The notes under the pieces were generated by a model. The model was not told where the DNA came from, made no database searches, and saw only the letters and a list, made by a program, of their open reading frames with translations. A stretch of DNA of 47,112 bases, from positions 1 to 47,112 of IMG/VR virus record IMGVR_UViG_3300048919_000058; one strand, written 5' to 3'. Position 1 is the stretch's first letter. Each line of letters begins with the position of its first letter. The position numbers and the translations under genes were made by a program. Positions 7,788 to 13,124 of the stretch are shown piece by piece. The stretch comes from a virus.

Positions 7788-7954
7788 GGCTGCACCTTCT
7801 GATTCAGAAACTCAACCAGACGCTCCAGCAAGCTCTTAACGCGAGGCTGCTTGAAGTCTGCGCCGGTAATAATGTTCTGGCGTGAATGCTGGACGGATAA
7901 GATGGGGTCGAAAGGGCGAACCGATGCCGCCCCTGCAATAGCGAACTGTTGCAT
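7784..7954 (-). CDS. cIII: CIII-like regulator (FtsH inhibitor)
   Basis: 56 aa. The N-terminus MQQFAIAGAASV resembles lambda CIII (MQYAIAG), and residues 40-52, SLLERLVEFLNQK, form the amphipathic helix that in lambda CIII (SLLERITRKL...ILNQP) blocks the FtsH protease and stabilises CII. AAAGGAGCACACC provides a strong ribosome site. It lies leftward of N in the pL operon, the expected place, and a CII is encoded at 11478. Assigned by motif, not by overall identity. Confidence 0.75.
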   Translation of the reverse strand: MQQFAIAGAASVRPFDPILSVQHSRQNIITGADFKQPRVKSLLERLVEFLNQKVQP

Positions 7955-8022
7955 GGTGTGCTCCTTTTAAATTGATTGGCATAGCGCTGCACTCGAAATG
8001 AATGCACTGATATGCGGGCATA

Positions 8023-8046
8023 AAAAAGCCGCTGGCTAGGCGGCTG
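8023..8046 (-). terminator. Rho-independent terminator
   Basis: Minus strand AGCCGC-CTAGCCA-GCGGCT followed by TTTTTT. The TAG stop of the gene ending at 8036 lies in the loop. It separates cIII from genes upstream on the pL transcript, so N-dependent readthrough would be needed. Confidence 0.8.
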
Positions 8047-8239
8047 ATAGTTTTTCTTGAGCTAATTCGATGAACTTTTCTCTAGTCATCATGTTTTCGC
8101 AAATCTCACCGTTAAAAATAACAAGCGGGATAGAGCAGAACATGACATGTTGAAATCCTATGGCTGTAACAATAACCTCTTGCTCTCCTACGTAACCGCA
8201 GCCATGAAGCGTGTAGATACCTCCAACCTTTAAACTCAT
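8036..8239 (-). CDS. Small hypothetical protein
   Basis: 67 aa from ATG 8239 (MSLKVGGIYTLHGCGYVGEQ), with GGAGGAAAT directly before the start; this decides against the 107-aa form starting at 8359. A beta-rich first half suggests a small barrel. Not recognised. Its stop codon is embedded in the following terminator. Confidence 0.65.
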   Translation of the reverse strand: MSLKVGGIYTLHGCGYVGEQEVIVTAIGFQHVMFCSIPLVIFNGEICENMMTREKFIELAQEKLSAA

Positions 8240-8359
8240 ATTTCCTCCAGGCAAAAAGAATGCCGCCCTGACTGCTGGCGGCAAAGACATAACGAGGGAT
8301 TCCCATCTATCAGACACTATCGAATCGTCTCCGATAGTACGGTGCGGTATTACACCCAA

Positions 8360-8382
8360 TAGCTAACTCAGAGAATTAGCTA
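8360..8382. repeat. Perfect inverted repeat
   Basis: TAGCTAA (8360-8366) is matched by TTAGCTA (8376-8382) around a 9-nt loop, in the 150-base gap between two left-arm genes. No T tract follows, so it is not an intrinsic terminator; it could be a hairpin in the mRNA or a protein site. The rest of 8240-8389 shows nothing else I can support. Confidence 0.4.
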
Positions 8383-8389
8383 TCAGCTG

Positions 8390-8563
8390 CTATTCGCCTT
8401 CTTCCTCTCCAACTACGTGATATCCATATCCGCAATAATTCAGAAACTCTTCGTGAGCTGCGTCTGCAATTTCCTCTTCCGTTGCATCATCATCGACTTC
8501 GATGTCTACAACCTCATTAGCGCCAACCCATGACGTTTCAATTGTCACTCGCACTGTTTTCAT
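8390..8563 (-). CDS. Small acidic hypothetical protein
   Basis: 57 aa (MKTVRVTIETSWVGANEVVD), highly acidic (IEVDDDATEEEIADAAHEEF). The pattern beta-strand pair, acidic loop, helix is common in small enterophage proteins of unknown role. Start overlaps the stop of the upstream gene (TGATGA). Confidence 0.7.
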   Translation of the reverse strand: MKTVRVTIETSWVGANEVVDIEVDDDATEEEIADAAHEEFLNYCGYGYHVVGEEEGE

Positions 8564-8913
8564 CACTCCTCCCCCAGAGCCTTGCTGATGGCAACCGTGC
8601 TCTCATCAAACCATTTAGATGCCAGATATGCACAACCGGCAATCTTGTGCTCATGCTTTGGCTCGAAGCTGCCAAGAATTACCTTTAAGTGAGCGTGCGC
8701 CTGTTTAAAGTTGATGCCTTCAACAGCTACCGCGTACTCTTTTAGTCCACCAAAAAACCATTTGCTAACCCATTTATTCCATGGATTACCTGATCCAAAA
8801 AACTCCTTTGGAATACTGCTCATTGGGGGAAGAAAATCTGCAAGGTTTTTGGGTCCAAAGGCTATATCTGCTTGCGTAATATTTTCATTCGGCTTCATAT
8901 CTTTCATATTCAC
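8563..8913 (-). CDS. Hypothetical protein
   Basis: 116 aa. Possible starts are ATG 8913, with a second ATG at 8907 better spaced from AGAGG. It is rich in aromatic residues (NPWNKWVSKWFFGGLKEYAV) and soluble. Not recognised. It follows the tL-type terminator and precedes an acidic protein in the pL operon. Confidence 0.65.
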   Translation of the reverse strand: MNMKDMKPNENITQADIAFGPKNLADFLPPMSSIPKEFFGSGNPWNKWVSKWFFGGLKEYAVAVEGINFKQAHAHLKVILGSFEPKHEHKIAGCAYLASKWFDESTVAISKALGEE

Positions 8914-8930
8914 CTCTGTGGCTTGCTGCC

Positions 8931-8953
8931 AAAAGAAGGCCGACTATGCGGCC
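8931..8953 (-). terminator. Rho-independent terminator, tL-like
   Basis: Minus strand GGCCG-CATAGT-CGGCC followed by TTCTTTT; the TAG stop of the 8944-9540 gene lies in the loop. It is the first intrinsic terminator after N and so occupies the tL position, blocking the left operon unless N acts. Confidence 0.75.
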
Positions 8954-9540
8954 AAATCTTTGAGCTTCTGAATTGCTTTATTCATCTCGTCCATGCAGTC
9001 GATGAACTCGTCCAGCTTGCGCTGCATCTTTCCTGCTGCCTGGCATATTTCCAGCTTCACTGGCTGGAGTTTCTTGTTGAAGAAGTCATTCTCGTTGCGC
9101 TTCTTCTCAGCTTCTTCTGCGGCTTTGAGTAGCTGTTCAGCCTGTTTCCTCAACGCTTCAGGAGAGGTTGGCAGAGATAAGTTTTCCATTGGTTTCTCCT
9201 GAGGTTTTGGAGGTTCTGCGGTTGCTACTGCTTTCTGTGCTTGCGGCTGCTTCAGTGGGTAGACGTAGCCAGGGATTGTCATCGGATAACCATATTTTTT
9301 GTGGCGCAGGAAAGTCATCATGTTCTTTCCGTTTAGCGGCCTTGCCTGAAGCACAAGAATGCTCTCTCTCTGCTCCAGGAATTCGATTAGCGAGTCCTTT
9401 TCGCGCTTGCTGAGTGAGCCGAAAGCTCCGACCTTATTGCTTAGCTTGGTGAGCGTTACGCCTTCAGGCATCTTCTCTACAAAGCTCTTAACTTCTGCCA
9501 GCGGACGGTAAAGCTTCGATGGCAATGTTGCTGGAGTCAT
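8944..9540 (-). CDS. Hypothetical protein with C-terminal coiled coil
   Basis: 198 aa. Residues 1-90 look like a winged-helix-type globular part (LTKLSNKVGAFGSLSKREKD), then a P/Q-rich linker, then a long charged coiled coil (~125-195: LRKQAEQLLKAAEEAEKKRN). It is separated from N by 2 bases, so it is cotranscribed and first after N. Its role is unknown; neighbours suggest an early host-directed or regulatory factor. Confidence 0.75.
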   Translation of the reverse strand: MTPATLPSKLYRPLAEVKSFVEKMPEGVTLTKLSNKVGAFGSLSKREKDSLIEFLEQRESILVLQARPLNGKNMMTFLRHKKYGYPMTIPGYVYPLKQPQAQKAVATAEPPKPQEKPMENLSLPTSPEALRKQAEQLLKAAEEAEKKRNENDFFNKKLQPVKLEICQAAGKMQRKLDEFIDCMDEMNKAIQKLKDLAA

Positions 9541-9542
9541 AT

Positions 9543-9785
9543 TTACCTCGCTGTAACCTGTTTGCTCTCACGATGGCCAGCTGCGAAAAGCGCCACCTCT
9601 GGCAAGCAGACTGCACCATATTCAACTTCCTTCTGACGCGTTCCGGCAAGCGAAATGGCTTTGGTTACGCGCTCACTACAGCCTTCAGACAGCCGTGAAA
9701 ATGCACGGTCAATCTTTTTACAGTAGGCTTTCATCTCTTTGTGCTGACGAGCACGTTCGAGTTTACGAATCTCTCTGGCTTTCAT
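9543..9785 (-). CDS. N: Antitermination protein N, P22 gp24-like
   Basis: 80 aa. The arginine/lysine-rich N-terminus (MKAREIRKLERARQHKEMKA) is the boxB-binding peptide expected of N proteins. The C-terminal half (RVTKAISLAGTRQKEVEYG) is nearly the same as P22 gp24 as I remember it, the part that engages NusA/RNA polymerase. It should bind nutL and nutR hairpins and let polymerase pass tL and tR sites. GGAGGTATCCA precedes the ATG. Its leader carries the tRNA-like element. Confidence 0.85.
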   Translation of the reverse strand: MKAREIRKLERARQHKEMKAYCKKIDRAFSRLSEGCSERVTKAISLAGTRQKEVEYGAVCLPEVALFAAGHRESKQVTAR

Positions 9786-9848
9786 TGGATACCTCCGATG
9801 ATTTCATTCGTGCGCCCGATTACCGATTACAGACGCAGGGTGAAGTCA

Positions 9849-10001
9849 CTAAAAATTCCAGCAGATAGCTTCAGCTTCTTTTGCGATGTTGCGAGCATCT
9901 GGCTTACCACTCACTTTCTTGGTAAACCATTTGCTACCGTCACAAAGGTAAACAACAACAAATTTCTTAGTGTTGCTTGAGTGGTAGTAAGCTTTTTTCA
10001 T
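9849..10001 (-). CDS. Small basic protein in the N leader
   Basis: 50 aa (MKKAYYHSSNTKKFVVVYLC), lysine-rich, ending ICWNF. GGAGGGATATTT precedes the ATG, a strong site. It is the first gene after pL, between the tRNA-like element and N. Not recognised; by position it resembles small early genes found upstream of N in some P22-like phages. Confidence 0.65.
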   Translation of the reverse strand: MKKAYYHSSNTKKFVVVYLCDGSKWFTKKVSGKPDARNIAKEAEAICWNF

Positions 10002-10024
10002 AAATATCCCTCCAGTGGTTGCTT

Positions 10025-10158
10025 TGGTGATGTGGTGGCTGGAGTCGAACCAGCTTCCATCGGTGCGATGCCGATTGCAGTGCGCGCAGCGTTCCGCTAC
10101 ATGACTAGTATTTTCACAGTCGCCTATCTGCTAGCTCGCCGTTGAGCTTCACCACATC
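10025..10158 (-). ncRNA. tRNA-like structured RNA in the pL leader
   Basis: On the minus strand a 9-bp acceptor-like stem (GATGTGGTG at 10158-10150 with CACCACATC at 10037-10029) is followed by ACCA. Directly inside it is a canonical T arm, GCTGG-TTCGACT-CCAGC (10054-10038), and on the 5' side a D-like arm, AGCTC-AACGGC-GAGCT (10148-10133). The 78 nt between contain a 5-bp/7-nt anticodon-like hairpin (10075-10059, stem ATCGG/CCGAT), a GTAGCG-GAA-CGCTGC hairpin and a weaker one. This is too long for a normal tRNA, and the loop lacks the usual U33. It lies downstream of nutL. A decayed or intron-bearing tRNA is possible. Confidence 0.6.
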
Positions 10159-10178
10159 CCAAAGCAACTTCCTTTGGC

Positions 10179-10216
10179 GGGGACGAATCATCCCCATGTC
10201 ATCTTGTTAAAGAGCT
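10179..10216 (-). promoter_or_regulatory. nutL (boxA and boxB)
   Basis: boxA AGCTCTTTAACA (10216-10205) is close to the bacterial boxA consensus. Nine bases on, the boxB hairpin GGGGAT-GATTC-GTCCCC (10195-10179) has a 5-nt loop. The same hairpin form recurs at nutR (11404-11420). It lies ~45 bases after pL and should load N on the left transcript. Confidence 0.8.
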
Positions 10217-10261
10217 GAGACTCAATTCCTTGTCTCGGTAGTGCGTCCTGCTGATGGACTA

Positions 10262-10290
10262 AATATACAAAACGTATCCTAATAACGCAA
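10262..10290 (-). promoter_or_regulatory. Early left promoter pL
   Basis: Minus strand -35 TTGCGT (10290-10285), 17-bp spacer, -10 TATATT (10267-10262). Operator sites 10265-10277 and 10290-10302 overlap the spacer/-10 and the -35, as in pR. It drives the left operon from the tRNA-like leader to xis/int. Confidence 0.75.
10265..10277. promoter_or_regulatory. Operator oL1
   Basis: 13-bp imperfect palindrome ATACAAAACGTAT, consensus ATACRAAAYGTAT shared by four sites around cI. It lies between the -35 and -10 of pL, so bound repressor should block RNA polymerase. Confidence 0.75.
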
Positions 10291-10302
10291 TACAAAATGT
10301 AT
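10290..10302. promoter_or_regulatory. Operator oL2
   Basis: ATACAAAATGTAT, 25 bp from oL1 centre to centre and touching the pL -35. A weaker related site (ATACAAAAGGAAT) follows at 10335-10347 and may be oL3. Confidence 0.75.
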
Positions 10303-10394
10303 ACGCAAGGTGCGAAAAATAGGTAACGATATGTATACAAAAGGAATTTATTTTTGAAAGGAATACAAAAAAGGCCGCTTAAGCGACCTTGATG

Positions 10395-11057
10395 TTAGGG
10401 GAGGTTGGTGATTTTGGCGTCTACTACAACGCCGATAATGCGGCAATTCCCATTCACTTCAATCATGGGATATTGCGGGTTGAGAGGCTTCAAGAAGCGC
10501 CTTCCTGCGTCTATGACAAGCTTCTTGAAGGTGGCTTCATTCTCGCTATCCAATTTAGCTACAACCAACTTTCCATTGATGGGCTCTACTTCTGGATCCA
10601 CAAGAATAACCATTCCCTCCGGGATACTCAGGCCGACTGGTGATGTCATTGAGTCACCTTTCACATCCAGCCAAAACGAGTTCTCTGAGCAATCTATATT
10701 TGTTTCATACCAGCGGTCGATAGCCCGCTTATGATAAGGTTCTACGGCTTCCATCCATTCACCTGCACTTACCCAGCTGATTACGGGATAGCTTCCCTTC
10801 GGCTCATTCTTTCCATGGAAACTTACGTTTGTAACGGAAGATTTATCCCTGATAGTGCCGTCAGCATTGACCTCGAAGCTCCGAAGCCCAAGGTAAGTCA
10901 TTATCTTGGCTATATCTTCAATGCTTGGCTCTCGTCTTGCATTAAGCCAATGGCTAACTGCCCCCTTGGTAATACCGAGGTGCTCAGCTAGCGTTTCTTG
11001 CGATACGCCGCGCCCCTTCATGAGGTCTTTGGCTAGTTCATACCATTTCATATTCAT
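10395..11057 (-). CDS. cI: LexA-type CI repressor
   Basis: 220 aa from ATG 11057. The helix-turn-helix (SQETLAEHLGITKGAVSHWL, residues 19-38) binds operators. The C-terminal peptidase domain has cleavage site A98-G99 (VSAGEW), nucleophile S136 (GDSM) and general base K168 (VAKL), so RecA-stimulated self-cleavage should induce the phage. A GTG at 11096 extends the frame by 13 codons but overlaps an operator. A TATGAT -10 (11069-11064) places +1 at the ATG, suggesting a leaderless message as for lambda cI. C-terminal VVDAKITNLP ends the fold. Confidence 0.92.
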   Translation of the reverse strand: MNMKWYELAKDLMKGRGVSQETLAEHLGITKGAVSHWLNARREPSIEDIAKIMTYLGLRSFEVNADGTIRDKSSVTNVSFHGKNEPKGSYPVISWVSAGEWMEAVEPYHKRAIDRWYETNIDCSENSFWLDVKGDSMTSPVGLSIPEGMVILVDPEVEPINGKLVVAKLDSENEATFKKLVIDAGRRFLKPLNPQYPMIEVNGNCRIIGVVVDAKITNLP

Positions 11058-11063
11058 GTCCTG

Positions 11064-11069
11064 ATCATA
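11064..11069 (-). promoter_or_regulatory. Putative pRM -10 element for cI
   Basis: Minus-strand TATGAT seven bases before the cI ATG. The best -35 at 16-bp spacing is poor (TCGCAA), as expected for a promoter that needs repressor bound at the adjacent operator (11093-11105) for activity. Inferred from spacing only. Confidence 0.45.
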
Positions 11070-11092
11070 CGAACTGTATTCCTTTTTGCGAG

Positions 11093-11105
11093 ACACAAAA
11101 TGTAT
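11093..11105. promoter_or_regulatory. Operator oR, cI-proximal
   Basis: ACACAAAATGTAT, one mismatch from the oL2 sequence. It lies upstream of the pR -35 and next to the proposed pRM, a position suited to both repression of pR and activation of pRM. Confidence 0.65.
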
Positions 11106-11112
11106 ATTCAGC

Positions 11113-11141
11113 TTGCCAATAACGAATACGAAACGTATACT
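11113..11141 (+). promoter_or_regulatory. Early right promoter pR
   Basis: -35 TTGCCA (11113-11118), 17-bp spacer, -10 TATACT (11136-11141). Operator ATACGAAACGTAT fills the spacer. The transcript leads into cro after a ~20-base leader with GGAGGA. Confidence 0.85.
11126..11138. promoter_or_regulatory. Operator oR, cro-proximal
   Basis: ATACGAAACGTAT, a perfect 5-bp inverted repeat (ATACG/CGTAT) around AAA, inside pR between -35 and -10 and overlapping the first bases of the -10. Confidence 0.8.
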
Positions 11142-11165
11142 CGATATTAGTTACGGAGGAACCTT

Positions 11166-11375
11166 ATGAACAAGCTACGAGACATTCGTGAAAAGCTTGG
11201 GCTCACACAGGGAGAGCTGGCAACGGAGCTTGGACTCACTAAGGGTGCAATTGGTCATTACGAAAATGGCCGTCGCGATCTAAGTGCCACTCAATGTCGT
11301 CAGATTATCTTTGTGTTGAACAAGCACGGTGCAGAAGTAGGTTTTGACGACCTGTTCCCACCAAAAGTCGCTTAA
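11166..11375 (+). CDS. cro: Cro-like repressor
   Basis: 69 aa, almost entirely one helix-turn-helix domain ([20 protein letters not shown]; recognition region [17 protein letters not shown]). It is the first gene on the pR transcript, divergent from cI, and should compete for the same operators to favour lytic growth. CGGAGGAACCTT precedes the ATG. Confidence 0.9.
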   Translation: MNKLRDIREKLGLTQGELATELGLTKGAIGHYENGRRDLSATQCRQIIFVLNKHGAEVGFDDLFPPKVA

Positions 11376-11382
11376 GCAGTAC

Positions 11383-11420
11383 CGCTCTTTACACAATTAG
11401 GCCAGGGATGTTTCGTCCCT
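11383..11420 (+). promoter_or_regulatory. nutR (boxA and boxB)
   Basis: boxA CGCTCTTTACAC (11383-11394) followed by boxB AGGGAT-GTTTC-GTCCCT (11404-11420). The hairpin agrees with nutL except for one loop base and the terminal pair. Located between cro and cII as in lambda and P22. Confidence 0.85.
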
Positions 11421-11427
11421 ACAACCA

Positions 11428-11445
11428 ACGCATCAACCGATGCGT
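11428..11445 (+). terminator. tR1-like hairpin
   Basis: ACGCATC-AACC-GATGCGT, a 7-bp perfect stem after nutR, followed by a mixed A/T stretch without a long T run. By place it is the equivalent of tR1, which acts with Rho; it could limit cII expression until N is made. Confidence 0.5.
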
Positions 11446-11477
11446 ATTTACTTATTAACTAAGGAATATATTAAGAA

Positions 11478-11768
11478 ATGGAACTAGCAAATCACAGCAA
11501 AAAGGTACGCGAAGTGGAGACAGAGCTTCGTGCCAGACTCGTTTCAATGGGTCAGACAAATTTCGCAAAGATGGCGGGATGGGCTGATTCAAAGGTGAGT
11601 CGATTAAACATCCACGATATGGCGGTTACGTTCGTTCTTCTGGAGAAAGTCTGGGAGACAAGCCTGATTCGTGAAGTGGCAAGACAGGCTATTGCAGCTG
11701 TGATGCCAGAAAGCAAAAAACGCCCAGCGGTAACTGAGCGTTTAGAGCAAATCACATTGGATTTTTGA
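11478..11768 (+). CDS. cII: CII transcriptional activator (P22 C1 type)
   Basis: 96 aa. N-terminus MELANHSKKVREVETELRAR and the helix-turn-helix FAKMAGWADSKVSRL (residues ~29-43) match the CII/C1 family, which forms tetramers and activates pRE, pI and paQ. The acidic/flexible tail (KRPAVTERLEQITLDF) is the FtsH-sensitive part in relatives; a CIII is present. The CII-type site lies in its own 5' codons. Confidence 0.93.
   Translation: MELANHSKKVREVETELRARLVSMGQTNFAKMAGWADSKVSRLNIHDMAVTFVLLEKVWETSLIREVARQAIAAVMPESKKRPAVTERLEQITLDF
11487..11500 (-). promoter_or_regulatory. CII-binding site of pRE
   Basis: On the minus strand TTGC-TGTGAT-TTGC, an exact TTGC-N6-TTGC motif, facing cI. It overlaps the start of cII, where lambda and P22 place pRE. 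It should produce cI message and antisense to cro during establishment. Confidence 0.8.
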
Positions 11769-11812
11769 GTCACTGTGTTACGTCAACAACACTAACTACA
11801 GGAGATATTTTA

Positions 11813-11971
11813 ATGCGAAAGCGTAAAAAGTACCAGGAAAAAGAAGAGATTCGACACCCTGATTCACCTGAAGGATTAGTGAATACAGCTGCCAATAACC
11901 GGGCGTTCGCAGAGCGTCTTATTGGCGTTTACAGACTAGCCAAAGCAGGAGTGAAGAATGGGCGTCGTTAA
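11813..11971 (+). CDS. Small basic protein before the replication gene
   Basis: 52 aa from ATG 11813 (MRKRKKYQEKEEIRHPDSPE), decided by CAGGAGATATTTTA upstream; a frame-start at 11765 lacks such a site. Very basic N-terminus, hydrophilic. It overlaps the next gene by 14 bp. Similar short genes sit before replication genes in P22-like phages; role unknown. Confidence 0.7.
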   Translation: MRKRKKYQEKEEIRHPDSPEGLVNTAANNRAFAERLIGVYRLAKAGVKNGRR

Positions 11972-13124
11972 GTTAGTACGAACGGAAGAGATGTCTTCCA
12001 GGAGCTCTCACTTGGACAACAGAAAGCAAGGTCACTTTGCCATGTTCAGGAGCGCCCTCAATGCTCCATGGTCGAAAGATACGGCCAAGCTTGCATTGTG
12101 GGTCCGCCTGCTTGGTGAAGCTCGTTACAAGCCTGGCATTAACGAATTTGCAGGAAGAGAGTGGAAGCTGGAAGCCGGTCAACTGGTAACAACCACTACT
12201 GTTCTGGCAAGAAAACTTCGCGATCAGGATGGGAAGGAAAAGAGCCCGAAAGCTGTTGAGAGAATGCTCAACTTCTTCTGCAAGGAAAACATGATCACCA
12301 AGGAAGGAAACCCTTTTGGATTAGTAATTTCCATCACAAATTACTGCGAATATCAGGGCATTTCAGGCGTCGAACCTTCCGTCGTGCCATCCGTCGAGCC
12401 TAAAGCCAGTAATGGCGCGGCTTTGAAGCTTGTAGCCGTCGAGGGGGTCGTCGAACCATCCGTCGAACAGAACAAGAAGGTACTTAACAAGAATAATAAA
12501 ACCCCCCTTAATCCCCCAGAGGGGGTGGAAGCTCTCGCTCTTGATTGTCTGGATTATTACAATAGTCTGGCAGGGGCAAGATGCTCATCGCCTGAAGCTT
12601 TCGTGAAAGCCCTTAGCACTGTGAAAGCCAAAGGGGTTTGTTACTCAGTTGATGATCTCAAGCTGGTAATCAAATGGGCTGTTACCTGTTGGGATGCGAG
12701 AAAGACCCCACCGAAGCCGAATAACATCTGCCGAATGACTCGATTCGATGGCTACCTGTCAGACGCTCTTGGTTGGGCTGATGGTCAGGGAAGCAATCCT
12801 GCAGCCTGTCCTCATGCAGAAATCATTGCGCTGTGGAACGAGAAATTCCCCGCTAAGGCTGTATCACCTCACGAATGGAATCGTCGTCGTCCTGCACATC
12901 GCGATCTGGAAGCTGTCTGGAACGGAAAGACCTCACAGGGAAACTGGCGAGAGCTTAAGCATATGGGGATGGCCTTCGACCTGATAGGCAAATCATCGCT
13001 GTTCACGACAAAAGGCGATCAGCCATGGTTAACACTGGACTGGATACTTAACCCTAAGAATTGGGGCTCTGTATACGAGCAGGCAATCAACGAGCACAAG
13101 CAGCGTAAAGGAGTCACTGCATGA
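11958..13124 (+). CDS. Replication initiator, O-like
   Basis: 388 aa. Residues ~25-130 form a winged-helix-type DNA-binding part (FRSALNAPWSKDTAKLALWV, WKLEAGQLVTTTTVLARKLR), then a low-complexity VEPS-rich linker, then a C-terminal part with WNEKFPAK and WLTLDWILNPKNW, common in phage replisome organisers that load helicase. It is followed by a DnaB-type helicase with ATGA overlap. The repeats within its linker DNA may be the origin. Confidence 0.8.
   Translation: MGVVKLVRTEEMSSRSSHLDNRKQGHFAMFRSALNAPWSKDTAKLALWVRLLGEARYKPGINEFAGREWKLEAGQLVTTTTVLARKLRDQDGKEKSPKAVERMLNFFCKENMITKEGNPFGLVISITNYCEYQGISGVEPSVVPSVEPKASNGAALKLVAVEGVVEPSVEQNKKVLNKNNKTPLNPPEGVEALALDCLDYYNSLAGARCSSPEAFVKALSTVKAKGVCYSVDDLKLVIKWAVTCWDARKTPPKPNNICRMTRFDGYLSDALGWADGQGSNPAACPHAEIIALWNEKFPAKAVSPHEWNRRRPAHRDLEAVWNGKTSQGNWRELKHMGMAFDLIGKSSLFTTKGDQPWLTLDWILNPKNWGSVYEQAINEHKQRKGVTA
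12369..12465. other. Possible replication origin: iterons in the initiator gene
   Basis: A 16-bp element GTCGNRCCWTCCGTCG occurs at 12369-12384, 12381-12396 (sharing GTCG) and 12450-12465, with a 12-bp period in the first pair and further GTCGAGG and GTCGAAC parts nearby. An A/T-rich stretch with AATAATAAAA follows at ~12470-12500. Lambdoid origins have iterons plus an AT-rich box within gene O. The repeats also encode VEPSV-type linker residues, so selection on protein cannot be excluded. Confidence 0.45.

Noticed and set aside
10025-10158. Calling the element a normal tRNA or a tmRNA
   Set aside because: 134 nt is too long for a tRNA without an intron and too short for tmRNA; the anticodon-like loop lacks U33 and no tag reading frame is visible.
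11765-11812. Longer start for the gene ending at 11971
   Set aside because: The ATG at 11813 has a strong ribosome site; the extra residues resemble untranslated sequence.
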